Positions 42,722 through 51,432 of a stretch of DNA of 64,000 nucleotides are shown one piece after another. The stretch comes from Planobispora longispora (lineage in GTDB: Bacteria; Actinomycetota; Actinomycetes; Streptosporangiales; Streptosporangiaceae), in NCBI RefSeq assembly GCF_016863135.1, contig NZ_BOOH01000001.1:1-64000 (forward strand), written 5' to 3'. Position numbers and translations under genes: made by a program. The notes beneath the pieces were generated by a model, which was not told where the DNA came from, ran no database searches, and worked only from the letters and a program-made list of their open reading frames with translations. Numbering within the stretch: position 1 is the stretch's first letter; each line of letters starts with the position of its first letter.

Positions 42722-42752
42722 CTTGCTTATAGCCTATAAGCAAGAGTAAATA
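42722..42752. promoter_or_regulatory. TetR-type operator and promoter in the DegT/monooxygenase divergent region
   Basis: CTTGCTTATAG-C-CTATAAGCAAG (42722-42744) is a perfect 23-bp palindrome. A -35-like TTGCTT (42723-42728) and -10-like TAAATA (42747-42752), 18 bp apart, point right toward the monooxygenase operon and are covered by it. The same motif occurs at 51400 and 52039 beside a TetR gene. Confidence 0.75.
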
Positions 42753-42795
42753 TCACCTAGGTTAAGGACGAACAAGCCTTAAGAGATGAGGCGCC

Positions 42796-44046
42796 ATGAA
42801 GTTCGCCGTCTTCTTGAACCCCCAGATTCCCGGCTCCGGCTACGCCGCCGAGGCCAACGCCCTGGCCAAGCGCCCGATCGGCCGCGACACCGACTCCTAC
42901 CAGGCACTGCTGCACGAGGTGCGGGAGATCGCCGTGCACGCCGATCGGACCGGCTTCGATGCGCTGATGATGACCGAGCACCATTTCCACTCGGAGGGCA
43001 TGGAGTTCTCGGTCAACCCGCTGATGTTCCTGACGGACCTGGCGGCGCGGACCGAGCGGATCCTGCTGGCGCCGCTGGGCCTGGTGCTGCCCGCGTGGGA
43101 TCCGATCCGGGCGGCCGAGGACGTGGCGCTGCTCGACCAGTTCTCCAAGGGGCGGCTGCGCCTCGGCGTGGCGCGCGGCTACCAGAACCGGTGGATGAAC
43201 GTGCTGGGCCAGCGCTGGCACGCCGCCGCGGCCCGCTCGGACGGCTCGTCCGCGGACAACCGCAACTTCGACGTCTTCGGCGAGGTGCTGAAGATCATGA
43301 AGATGGCGTGGACGTCCGAAACGCTGCATTACAAATCCGATGTCCTGGACTATGAGGTGCCTTATCCGCACGAGGGCATCGAGGGCTGGCCCGCCGTCGA
43401 GTGGACGCGGACCTTCGGCGCGCCGGGCGAGCTCGACGAGGACGGGAAGGTCCAGGCGGTCTCGGTCTGCCCGCGACCGTACCAGAACCCGCATCCGGAG
43501 CTCTGGCAGCCGTTCACCGTCTCCGACCGGTCAGTCATCCGAGCCGCGCAGGAGGACATCCTGCCGTGGATGTTCACCCCCAACCCCGACGAGCACGCGG
43601 CCAAGGCGCGGTTGTACCAGGAGGAGTCGGCCAAGCACGGACGGCGATACAAGCTGGGCGAGCACACCGGCATCCTCAAAGTGGTCGGCATCGCCGACAC
43701 CCGGGAAGAGGCGATGGCCCGCTACGGCGGGGGCGTGCCCAAGGACTTCGCCGCCTTCTTCGGTCCGTTCGGCTACCTGGAGGTGCTCCGCACCAAGGAG
43801 GACCCCTCCCACGTGCCGATCTCCCCCGACAAGGGCGACATCAAGCGCATGCACCAGGTCGAGATGGCGCTGTTCGGCTCCCCCGACGACGTCAAGCGGG
43901 GCATCCAGCGCATGCTCGACCGCATGCCGGACCTGGAGTGGTTCGGCCTGTACCTGCAAGGCCAGCAGGGCGTACTCCCGCTCGACACGGTCAAGCGCAA
44001 CCTGGAGCTGTTCGCCACCAAGGTCATCCCCGAGTTCGGCGGCTGA
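42796..44046 (+). CDS. Luciferase-like flavin-dependent monooxygenase
   Basis: 416 residues, LLM TIM-barrel family using FMNH2 (or F420). MKFAVFLNPQIPGSG opens strand 1. HADRTGFDALMMTEHHFHSE (about 46-65) and GRLRLGVARGYQNRW (about 117-131) are the conserved blocks, and the C-terminus has FGLYLQGQQGVLPLDTVKR. It could perform a Baeyer-Villiger or ring-hydroxylating step on the aglycone. GAGG precedes ATG 42796. First of six closely spaced or overlapping plus-strand genes (42796-49592) under the TetR-type operator. Confidence 0.9.
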   Translation: MKFAVFLNPQIPGSGYAAEANALAKRPIGRDTDSYQALLHEVREIAVHADRTGFDALMMTEHHFHSEGMEFSVNPLMFLTDLAARTERILLAPLGLVLPAWDPIRAAEDVALLDQFSKGRLRLGVARGYQNRWMNVLGQRWHAAAARSDGSSADNRNFDVFGEVLKIMKMAWTSETLHYKSDVLDYEVPYPHEGIEGWPAVEWTRTFGAPGELDEDGKVQAVSVCPRPYQNPHPELWQPFTVSDRSVIRAAQEDILPWMFTPNPDEHAAKARLYQEESAKHGRRYKLGEHTGILKVVGIADTREEAMARYGGGVPKDFAAFFGPFGYLEVLRTKEDPSHVPISPDKGDIKRMHQVEMALFGSPDDVKRGIQRMLDRMPDLEWFGLYLQGQQGVLPLDTVKRNLELFATKVIPEFGG

Positions 44047-44052
44047 GGAGAC

Positions 44053-45225
44053 ATGGACGCTGCACTGAACGGTCTGCGCGTCGTGGACGCCGACACGCAC
44101 ATCACCGAACCGCACGACCTGTGGACCTCCCGCGCGCCGAAGGACTACCGGGATCGGGTCCCCCGCGTCCTCGAGGTCGACGGCGGCCCCAAGTGGGTCG
44201 TCGACGGCGCCGTTCTCGGCCGGGCCGGCGCGTCGGGCGTCGTCACCCGGGACGGCGAGCGCATCCGGGGCACCGAGTTCATCGGCTGGACGTTCGACGA
44301 TGTCACCCCGGCCGCCTACCAGGTGGAGGCCCGCCTGGAGCTGATGGACCGGCTCGGTGTGTGGGCGCACATCATCTACCCCAACACCGCGGGATTCGGC
44401 GGCCAGCGCTTCGGCGACATCAAGGACCCCGTGCTGAAGCTGCTGTGCGCGACCCTCTACAACGACGCCATGGCCGAGATGCAGGAGGCCTCCGGCAGGA
44501 GGCTCTTCCCCATGGGGCTGATCCCGTGGTGGGACATCGACGCCTCGGTGGCCGAAGTGCGGCGGATGAACAGCCTGGGGTTGCGCGGCGTGAACACCAC
44601 CAGCGACCCCCAGCAGGCCGGGCTGCCCGACTTCGCCGACCGCGCCTGGGATCCGCTGTGGGAGGTGTGCGCCGACCTCGGCATGCCGGTCAACTTCCAC
44701 ATCGGAGCCGCGCACGACAGTCTCAGCTGGTTCGGCTCCTCCCCCTGGCCGGGCCTGGGTCCCGAGCAGAAGCTCGCGGTGGGCTCGGCCATGATGTACC
44801 TGACCAACGCGCGGGTGCTGGCCAATTTCATCTACTCGGGTGTGCTGGAACGCCATCCCCGGCTGAAGATCGTCTCGGTGGAGAGCGGCATCGGCTGGAT
44901 CCCGTTCTTCCTGGAGGCTCTGGAGCACCAGCTGGGTGAGACGGCTCCGGGCAGCATGGACTACCTCAGCCTGTCGCCGCGCGAGTACTTCCGGCGGCAG
45001 ATCCACGCCTGCTTCTGGTTCGAGAGCGACGACATCTCCCACACAATCGACCGCGTGGGGCCGGACAACGTGCTGTTCGAGACCGATTTCCCGCATCCGA
45101 CCTGCCTGTACCCCGACAGCCTGGACATCGTCGGCCCGGCCGTGGCCCAGCTGCGTCCCGAGGTGGTGCGCCGGGTGATGCAGGACAACGCCGCCCGCCT
45201 CTACAACCTGCCGCTGCCGTCGTGA
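44053..45225 (+). CDS. Amidohydrolase 2 (ACMSD-like) family protein
   Basis: 390 residues. The N-terminal metal motif DADTHITEP (about 15-23), NFHIGAAHD in the middle and the C-terminal catalytic aspartate in FETDFPHPT are those of the ACMSD/amidohydrolase-2 family, which decarboxylates or hydrolyses cyclic or beta-keto acids. Relatives are common in steroid and aromatic catabolic clusters beside monooxygenases. It starts 6 nt after the luciferase-like gene and overlaps the next (GTGA), so it acts in the same pathway. Confidence 0.88.
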   Translation: MDAALNGLRVVDADTHITEPHDLWTSRAPKDYRDRVPRVLEVDGGPKWVVDGAVLGRAGASGVVTRDGERIRGTEFIGWTFDDVTPAAYQVEARLELMDRLGVWAHIIYPNTAGFGGQRFGDIKDPVLKLLCATLYNDAMAEMQEASGRRLFPMGLIPWWDIDASVAEVRRMNSLGLRGVNTTSDPQQAGLPDFADRAWDPLWEVCADLGMPVNFHIGAAHDSLSWFGSSPWPGLGPEQKLAVGSAMMYLTNARVLANFIYSGVLERHPRLKIVSVESGIGWIPFFLEALEHQLGETAPGSMDYLSLSPREYFRRQIHACFWFESDDISHTIDRVGPDNVLFETDFPHPTCLYPDSLDIVGPAVAQLRPEVVRRVMQDNAARLYNLPLPS

Positions 45226-47165
45226 GCCTGCGCGTCATGGAGGTCACCCGCACGGTCGCGGGCGGCTACTGCGGCAAGCTGCTGCGCGATGCGGGCGCCG
45301 AGGTCACCAGGACCTCCCAGGACGAGGAACGCTCGCCCTTCTGGCACTACCTGCACTCCGGTAAGGCGACCGGCCGCGCCGCCGAGGCGGACGTGCTCAT
45401 CGAGGACGTCGGGATGGATCTGGACACCGTGGAGGCCGGTGTGACGGTGGTCTCCCTGTCTGCCTTCGGCCGCACCGGGCCGTGGGCGGGACGGCCCGCC
45501 GACGAATTCACCCTGCAGGCATGGTGCGGCTCGATGGGCTCGCGCGGGTTGGACGCGCCCGTATGCGCAGGCGGCAGGCTGGGCGAGTACGCGGCCGGGG
45601 CCTACGCGGCGATCGCCGCTCTCACGTCGGGGCCCTGCGCTCGCGTGGATGTCTCGATGCTGGAGGCGATGCTGCTCACGCAGAACACCTTCGGCTACCT
45701 GTTTCCCCAGCTGGGCGCGCCGGGGCCGTCCAGATCGGTGGAGCTGCCGTCGGTCGAGCCCGCCAAAGATGGATATATCGGCTTCTGTACGGTCACCGCG
45801 CAGCAGTTCCAGAGCTTCCTGCTCATGATCGGACGACCCGACTGGATGGACGACGCCGAGCTGGCCACCGCTGCGGGCAGGCGGCGCCGCCGTACCGAAT
45901 TTCTTCAGGCGGTTCACGCGTGGACCACCCAAAGGACGGTCGCGGAGATCCTTGAGCTGGCCGAGGCCCTGCGCATTCCCGCCGCCCCGGTGACGTCACC
46001 CGCGTCCGTGCTGGAGGTCGAGCATTTCCGGGACTGCTTCGTTCCGGGTCATAACGGAATCCGCTGGCCCCGCATGCCGTACCGGCCTACGGGAAAGGCC
46101 GGATTCGTCGACGTACGGGGCGTCCGGGTCGTGGACATGACCGCGTTCTGGGCGGGCCCGTCGGCGACCCACCTGCTCGCCGCGCTCGGCGCCGACGTCA
46201 TCAAGGTCGAGTCTCCCAGCCGTCCCGACCCCATGCGCTTCACCACCGCCCGGCCGGGCGCCGAGAACTGGTGGGAGTTTGGGCCGATCTTCCATGGCAC
46301 GAATACCGGCAAGCGCGGCATCGCCCTGGATCTGCCCGCCGGGCGTGACCTGCTGCGCCGGTTGGTCGAGGTCAGCGATGTGCTGGTCGAGAACTTCACG
46401 CCGCGGGTGCTTGAGCAGCTGGATCTCACGCCGGGCCGGCTGCTCGCCTGGAATCCCGACCTGATCATCGTCCGTATGCCGGCCTTCGGCCTGAACGGAC
46501 CGTGGCGTGACAAGCCCGGCTTCGCGCAGACGATGGAGCAGGTCTCCAGCCTGGCCTGGATCACCGGCGAGCCGGACCTGCCGCCCATGACGCCGAAGGC
46601 GAGCGACCCGATCGCGGGCCTGCACGCCGCCTTCGCCACCCTGGTCGCGCTCAACGGGCCGAAAGGCGTCGTGGTCGAAGCGCCGATGATCGAGGCGATC
46701 CTGAACGTCGCCGCCGAAGCCATCATCGACACCGCGGCCACCGGCGTGGTCCGCTCCCGCACTTCGCAAGGCATCTACCCGTGCGCGGGCACGGATCAGT
46801 GGCTGGCGGTCAGCGCGCAATCCGAAGAGCAGCTCGTAGGTCTCGGGCTCGGTGATCGCCCCGACCGGGACACCACGGTCGAGAGGTTGCTCGCGCACGG
46901 CATCCCGGCGGCGCCCGTGCTCACCCCAGCCGAGGCCGCCCGCAACCCGCAGCTGGAGCACCGTCGTTTCCTGCAGCGCCTCACGCACCCGATCGCCGGC
47001 CCGCTCGACCTGCCCGGCCTGCCGTACCCGCGAGGCCGGCCCTGGCTCAGCCGTCCGGCGCCGACCCTCGGACAGCACAACGACGAGATCCTCTGCGATC
47101 TCCTCGGCCAGGACCTCACCGAGCCACGCGCCCGCGGCCTGATCGGCGAAAGGCCACGGTCATGA
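45222..47165 (+). CDS. Tandem two-domain CaiB/BaiF-type CoA-transferase (second fused copy)
   Basis: 647 residues. A shortened first copy (LRVMEVTRTVAGGYCGKLLR, then AGAEVTRT) is joined near residue 293 to a complete second copy (VRVVDMTAFWAGPSATHLLA, then GADVIKVESPSRPD; LVENFTPRVLEQLDL; IIVRMPAFGLNGPW). The layout matches the 699-residue protein at 36650-38749. The first copy again retains only part of the fold, suggesting a structural partner domain. GTG 45222 overlaps the amidohydrolase stop. Confidence 0.9.
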   Translation: MSLRVMEVTRTVAGGYCGKLLRDAGAEVTRTSQDEERSPFWHYLHSGKATGRAAEADVLIEDVGMDLDTVEAGVTVVSLSAFGRTGPWAGRPADEFTLQAWCGSMGSRGLDAPVCAGGRLGEYAAGAYAAIAALTSGPCARVDVSMLEAMLLTQNTFGYLFPQLGAPGPSRSVELPSVEPAKDGYIGFCTVTAQQFQSFLLMIGRPDWMDDAELATAAGRRRRRTEFLQAVHAWTTQRTVAEILELAEALRIPAAPVTSPASVLEVEHFRDCFVPGHNGIRWPRMPYRPTGKAGFVDVRGVRVVDMTAFWAGPSATHLLAALGADVIKVESPSRPDPMRFTTARPGAENWWEFGPIFHGTNTGKRGIALDLPAGRDLLRRLVEVSDVLVENFTPRVLEQLDLTPGRLLAWNPDLIIVRMPAFGLNGPWRDKPGFAQTMEQVSSLAWITGEPDLPPMTPKASDPIAGLHAAFATLVALNGPKGVVVEAPMIEAILNVAAEAIIDTAATGVVRSRTSQGIYPCAGTDQWLAVSAQSEEQLVGLGLGDRPDRDTTVERLLAHGIPAAPVLTPAEAARNPQLEHRRFLQRLTHPIAGPLDLPGLPYPRGRPWLSRPAPTLGQHNDEILCDLLGQDLTEPRARGLIGERPRS

Positions 47166-48334
47166 CCTGGGGCCACAGCGAACCCCTCGGCGACCTGGCG
47201 ACCGGCGTCGCGATCGCCGGGATCGGAGAGGCGCCGCACACTCGCGCCTCCGGGCGCACCGCCGCCGAGATGGCCGCCGAGGCCGTGGCCGCCGCCATCG
47301 CGGACGCCGGGCTCACCCCCGCCGACATCGACGGCCTCATGTGGCATCCCGCCTTCGTCGGCCAGCTGGACGCCGACGCCTTCAGACGGCACTACCGGCA
47401 CGACGGCCCCCTGTGGACCTCGGCCCAGGGCGGCGGGATGGTGTGGGCGGGAACCGCGCCGCACACGGCCGCACGCGCGCTCGCCGACGGCTCGGCCCGC
47501 CACATCGTCAACTCCTTCGCCGTCGCCTGGGCCACCCAGCGCTCCGCGATGGAGGGCGGCCCCGGCCAGAGTCACGCCCAGAAGGTCACCAAGCGACAGC
47601 TCGAGGTCCCCTTCGGCTGGTTTCCCCAGCCGGTCTACTTCGCCACCATCGCCCGCAGGCACATGCACGAGTACGGCACCACCGTCGAGCAGCTCGGACA
47701 CGTGGCCGTCACCACCCGCCACCACGCCACCCTCACCCCCGGCGCGGTGATGCGCGATCGGCCGCTCACCCTCGACGCCTATCTCGCCTCGCCGCCGGTC
47801 GCCGAGCCGTTCCGCAAGGAGGACTGCTCGCTCATCTCCGACGGCGCGGGCGCCTACGTGATGACCACGGTCGAACGCGCACGAGACCTCCGGCGGCCCG
47901 TCGTCGAGGTCGCCGGAGTCGGGCTCGGCACCAGTCACACCGGCAGCCACTGGGCCCAGCAGCCCGCCTTCACCAGCACTCCGCAGGTCTTCGCCGGACC
48001 GGACGCCTTCGCGATGGCGGGGATCACCCCGTCCGAGGTCGATGTCCTGGAGCTCTACGACCCGTTCACGATCGTGACGCTCATGCAGCTGGAAGACCTC
48101 GGCTTCTGCGCGAAGGGCGAGGCCGGTCCCCTCGCGGAGAGCGGAGCGCTGAGGATCGGCGCGCGCCTGCCGACCAACACCCATGGCGGGCTGCTGTCCC
48201 ACTCCTACGTTCTGGGGATCGCCCACGTCACCGAGCTGGTCCGCCGACTACGCGGGCCGGGCGCCGAGATCGGCCTCTACGGCGGCTACACCGGCGCCCA
48301 GGCCAGCACCCTCATTCTGCGGAGAGCACGATGA
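47162..48334 (+). CDS. Thiolase-fold protein, Ltp2-like side-chain aldolase
   Basis: 390 residues of the SCP-x/thiolase superfamily (GIGEAPHTRASGRTAAEMAA near the N-terminus, ITPSEVDVLELYDPF, NTHGGLLSHSYVLGIAHV). At the position of the nucleophilic cysteine I see SAQGGGMVWAG instead, so it is not a classical thiolase. Together with the DUF35 protein encoded next (ATGA overlap), this is the arrangement of Ltp2-type retro-aldolases that cleave branched beta-hydroxyacyl-CoA side chains of steroids. The tyrosine in SHSYVLG is a candidate catalytic residue. Confidence 0.85.
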   Translation: MTWGHSEPLGDLATGVAIAGIGEAPHTRASGRTAAEMAAEAVAAAIADAGLTPADIDGLMWHPAFVGQLDADAFRRHYRHDGPLWTSAQGGGMVWAGTAPHTAARALADGSARHIVNSFAVAWATQRSAMEGGPGQSHAQKVTKRQLEVPFGWFPQPVYFATIARRHMHEYGTTVEQLGHVAVTTRHHATLTPGAVMRDRPLTLDAYLASPPVAEPFRKEDCSLISDGAGAYVMTTVERARDLRRPVVEVAGVGLGTSHTGSHWAQQPAFTSTPQVFAGPDAFAMAGITPSEVDVLELYDPFTIVTLMQLEDLGFCAKGEAGPLAESGALRIGARLPTNTHGGLLSHSYVLGIAHVTELVRRLRGPGAEIGLYGGYTGAQASTLILRRAR

Positions 48335-48741
48335 TCTTTCCTCTGCCCGATCTCGACGAGCCCCTGACCGGCGGCTTCTGGCACGCCGCCGCGCGAGACC
48401 TTCTTGCCTTCCCTCAGTGCGCGTCATGTGAGCGCTTCTGCTGGTATCCCGAGCCGCGCTGTCCTGCCTGCGGCGGGCCCGATCTGCCGTGGACCGAGGT
48501 ACGGCCGGCCGGAACGCTGTACTCCTGGAGCGTCGTGCACCATGCGTTCCTGCCCGCCTTCGCCGCCCAGGTCCCCTTCGTCGCCGCGGTCGCCGCCATC
48601 GACTCCGCGCCCGGTGTCCGCCTGGTCAGCCGCCTGCTCGGTGGCGATCCGGCGATGGACGCCCCGGTGCGGGTGGAGTTCGGCTGGCTCCGGCTCGGCG
48701 AGGACCGGGTCCGCGCTCCCTTCCTCAGGCGGGTGCCGTGA
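48331..48741 (+). CDS. DUF35 OB-fold protein with zinc ribbon, partner of the Ltp2-like aldolase
   Basis: 136 residues. Four cysteines form a rubredoxin-like zinc ribbon (CASCERFCWYPEPRCPACGG, about residues 31-50), followed by an OB fold (GTLYSWSVVHHAF, VRVEFGWLRLGEDRV). Such DUF35/ChsH2-like domains bind acyl-CoA and are obligate partners of Ltp2-type thiolase-fold enzymes. It overlaps the thiolase stop by ATGA and the next SDR by GTGA. A GGAGAG precedes the start. Confidence 0.93.
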   Translation: MIFPLPDLDEPLTGGFWHAAARDLLAFPQCASCERFCWYPEPRCPACGGPDLPWTEVRPAGTLYSWSVVHHAFLPAFAAQVPFVAAVAAIDSAPGVRLVSRLLGGDPAMDAPVRVEFGWLRLGEDRVRAPFLRRVP

Positions 48742-49592
48742 CGCTTCCCTGCTCGGGCAGGCTCGCGCTGATCACCGGCGCCAGCCGCGGCATCGGCCAG
48801 GCTCTCGCGGTACGACTGGCCGCCGAGGGAGCCTTCGTGGCCGCCGTCGGCCGTACCGCGCGCCCTGGCGACGGCGCCTATCCCGGCTCACTGACGGAGA
48901 CCGTCCAGCTGATCGGCGACTCCGCTCTGGCTGTCGTGGCCGACATCGCCACCGCGGAGGGCCGCAGGCGCGCGGTCGCGGAGGCGGAGCGGCACTTCGG
49001 GTTGCCCGTGACGCTCCTGGTCAACAACGCCGCCGCACCTCGCGCCTTCGACCTGCCGTTCCACCAGATGACCGAAGCCGCGTTCCGCACGGCCATGGAG
49101 GTCAACGTGTGGGCCGCATGGGACCTCGCGCGCCTGGTCATCCCGGCCATGATCTCCGGTGGTGCAGGGTGGATCCTCAACATCACCTCGGCGCAGGCCC
49201 GTCACCGCGCCGGCCCGCCGTACCGGATCACCAGATCGGGCGGCGCGTGCCTGTACGGCGGGACCAAGGCGATGGTGGATCGGCTGACCACCGGCGCGGC
49301 GATGGACCTGTACGGCAGCGGCATCGCGATCAACGCCCTGGCCCCCGAGGGAGCGGTGCTCACCGATCACGCGGCGGCGGTCGCCGATCTGCCTCCGCAC
49401 CGGACCGAGCCCGTCGAAGCCTTCGTCGAGGCGGCTCTTGCCCTGCTCACCGGTCGGCTGACCGGGCGGGTCACCACGAGCCTGTCGTTGATCGTGGAGC
49501 TCGGCCTGGCCGTGCGCTCCCTCGACGGGAGCGCGCTGGTGGCCGGGTGGCAGCCGAACGAGATCGACCCGGTGCGGCTCAACGGCTCGTGA
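48738..49592 (+). CDS. Short-chain dehydrogenase/reductase
   Basis: 284 residues. Cofactor motif TGASRGIGQALA, NNAAAP (NNAG variant), INALAPEGAV and catalytic YGGTKAMV are present. The extra loop before the catalytic tyrosine (ARHRAGPPYRITRSGGACLY) is longer than usual. Last gene of the plus-strand operon 42796-49592; GTG 48738 overlaps the DUF35 stop. Position after the aldolase suggests it oxidises a released hydroxy compound or reduces the keto/aldehyde product. It converges with the amidohydrolase gene after only 9 nt and no hairpin. Confidence 0.88.
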   Translation: MTLPCSGRLALITGASRGIGQALAVRLAAEGAFVAAVGRTARPGDGAYPGSLTETVQLIGDSALAVVADIATAEGRRRAVAEAERHFGLPVTLLVNNAAAPRAFDLPFHQMTEAAFRTAMEVNVWAAWDLARLVIPAMISGGAGWILNITSAQARHRAGPPYRITRSGGACLYGGTKAMVDRLTTGAAMDLYGSGIAINALAPEGAVLTDHAAAVADLPPHRTEPVEAFVEAALALLTGRLTGRVTTSLSLIVELGLAVRSLDGSALVAGWQPNEIDPVRLNGS

Positions 49593-49601
49593 GGTCACGG
49601 C

Positions 49602-50567
49602 TCAGCGGCTCGTGAGTCTCCGGAAGTTCTTCGCGGCCACCGCGGCCAGTTCCTCCTCGGTCAGGGGCAGTCGGAGGAACGCCCGCAGAGAGCTCTCCGT
49701 GCGCGCGAGCTGGGGACGCTCCGCCTCGGCGACCGGCTGGAGCAGCTCGGCGAGGACGAAGTTGCTGCCGTAGAGCACACGATCCACGCCGATGCGTCGG
49801 ATGTGCGCCGCCATCCGCTCCGGATCCACCGTGCCGTCGGCCACCTCCAGCAGGCGCAGCGACAGGTCGGCGTGCACGTTCTCGAACCGGCCCGCCAGCT
49901 CGACCACCTCGGCGTCGGCTCCTTCGCCGAACACCGGGCTGTGCCCGCAGTGCGCGAAGACCAGCTTCAGCGTGGGGAACTCGGTCAGCGGCTTCTCGAA
50001 CCCGGCCGGGCGGCCGAACGCCGCGCCGTGACCGGAGGACTCGGTGAGGACGGGCACGCCTCGGCTGGCGCACCAGTCGAACAGCGGGCGCAACCGGGGA
50101 TCGTCGCCCCGGATCCGCATGTCCCTGGGCACGATCTTCACTCCGCTCGCGCCGTCGGCTATCCGGGACTCCACCTCCGCCAGCATGGTCTCCTCATCCA
50201 TGAGGACCGCGTCGACGCCGCAGAAGTACGTGAGGTCTTTGTGCGCGGCCGCCCAGGCGTTGTTGTCGCGAATCCGGTCCACGATGCGCCGCCGCAGCTC
50301 CTCCGCCGCGCTCGCCCGCCGTACTCCATCGTCGGGCAGCGTGAACTGGCCGTCGCGCCAGTACTGGCCTGACCAGGTGAACATGAGGATGTTCGCGCCG
50401 GAGACGCCGTTGCGCGTCATCATCCGCCGCAGCTCCTCGACGGTGCCGTAGGCCACCGGCTCTGCGGGATGACCGGATCTGGGGTTGCGGCTCAGGAAGT
50501 AGCCGAAGGCCTCCCGGCCGTGCTCGCGGGAGCGGAAGACGTGGGTGTGCGCGTCGATGATCTCCAT
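49602..50567 (-). CDS. Amidohydrolase 2 (TatD/ACMSD-like) family protein
   Basis: 321 residues. The metal motif DAHTHVF is at residues 5-11. GVKIVPRDMR contains the usual mid-barrel lysine, LVFAHCGHSPVFG a metal histidine, and VDRVLYGSNFVLAELL occupies the site of the catalytic aspartate (Ser-Asn instead of Ser-Asp). Asn in place of Asp may change or weaken metal chemistry. ATG 50567 overlaps the upstream SDR stop by 1 nt; the two form an operon under the TetR-type site at 51400. Confidence 0.8.
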   Translation of the reverse strand: MEIIDAHTHVFRSREHGREAFGYFLSRNPRSGHPAEPVAYGTVEELRRMMTRNGVSGANILMFTWSGQYWRDGQFTLPDDGVRRASAAEELRRRIVDRIRDNNAWAAAHKDLTYFCGVDAVLMDEETMLAEVESRIADGASGVKIVPRDMRIRGDDPRLRPLFDWCASRGVPVLTESSGHGAAFGRPAGFEKPLTEFPTLKLVFAHCGHSPVFGEGADAEVVELAGRFENVHADLSLRLLEVADGTVDPERMAAHIRRIGVDRVLYGSNFVLAELLQPVAEAERPQLARTESSLRAFLRLPLTEEELAAVAAKNFRRLTSR

Positions 50568-51394
50568 CAGAGCCGCTTCACCGCCTCGGCCTCGCGGTCC
50601 ATGCCGACCGGCGGCCGGGCCGTGGTGTGCACGACCCCGCCGTCGGAGACCACAGTGTGGCCGGTCATGTAGCTCGACAGGTCCGAGGCCAGGAACAAGG
50701 CGACGCCGGCCGTCTCCCGCGCCTCGCCCAGCCTGCGCAACACCGGCGCCTCGGCGGCGCGGCGCCGGAACTCGGCGATCCTCTCGTCGGCGGGCGGCCG
50801 TTGGGCCGGGTTGACGTGGGTGCCCGGCACCACGCAGTTCACCCGGATGCCGTACCTGGCCAGCTCCATCGAGGCTGACGTGGTGAAGTGCGCGACCGCC
50901 GCCTTGGCCGCGCCGTACCCGCTGATGTTGGGCGCTCCGACCATGCCGCTGGAGGAGCCGAAGTTGACGATCGCCCCGGACACGCCGTCCTCGATCATCG
51001 CCAGCGCTTCGGTCTGGCAGCAGAGGAAGGCGGTCAGGAAGTTCAGCTCCCACCGGTCCCGCACGTCCTGCTCGGTCATGTCGAGGAAGGGCTTCACTCC
51101 GGCCGCGCCGCCGGGATTGCCCACCACGTTGACCGCCACGTGCAGCGGCCTCGCGACTCGCACCGCCGCATCGACCTCGGCCTTCTGGCGCGCGTCCGCC
51201 GGCACGTAGACGGCCTCGCCGCCGCGTTCCCGCAGCTCAGCGACGAGCTTCTCGCCTGCGTCATGCGCGACGTCGGCCACGGTGACGCGGCATCCCGCCT
51301 CGGCCAGCCGCTCCGTCACCGCCGCACCCAGCCCCGCTGCCCCTCCGACCACGAGGGCACTCTTACCACTGAGGCCTAATAAGTCCCTATCCAC
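50567..51394 (-). CDS. Short-chain dehydrogenase/reductase
   Basis: 275 residues. The cofactor motif is VVGGAAGLGAAVTERL, an AAGLG variant of TGxxxGIG, and the catalytic tyrosine/lysine are in YGAAKAAV. The C-terminus (ASDLSSYMTGHTVVSDGGVV) is that of classical SDRs, and there is a short Arg/Pro tail. GTG 51394 begins immediately downstream of a TetR-type palindrome (51400-51414) and is translationally coupled to the amidohydrolase. It probably oxidises a secondary alcohol in the aglycone pathway. Confidence 0.88.
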   Translation of the reverse strand: MDRDLLGLSGKSALVVGGAAGLGAAVTERLAEAGCRVTVADVAHDAGEKLVAELRERGGEAVYVPADARQKAEVDAAVRVARPLHVAVNVVGNPGGAAGVKPFLDMTEQDVRDRWELNFLTAFLCCQTEALAMIEDGVSGAIVNFGSSSGMVGAPNISGYGAAKAAVAHFTTSASMELARYGIRVNCVVPGTHVNPAQRPPADERIAEFRRRAAEAPVLRRLGEARETAGVALFLASDLSSYMTGHTVVSDGGVVHTTARPPVGMDREAEAVKRL

Positions 51395-51399
51395 AACTA

Positions 51400-51414
51400 C
51401 TTAATAGCTATAAG
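51400..51414 (-). promoter_or_regulatory. TetR-type operator upstream of the SDR-amidohydrolase operon
   Basis: CTTAATAGCTATAAG is an imperfect palindrome 5 nt before the SDR start codon, matching the GCTTATAG/CTATAAGC half-sites at 42722 and 52039. A further related half-site (CCTAATAAG) lies just inside the gene near 51375. Binding here would block translation initiation or a very short leader. Confidence 0.6.
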
Positions 51415-51432
51415 CAGAGGCGCACACAAGTC

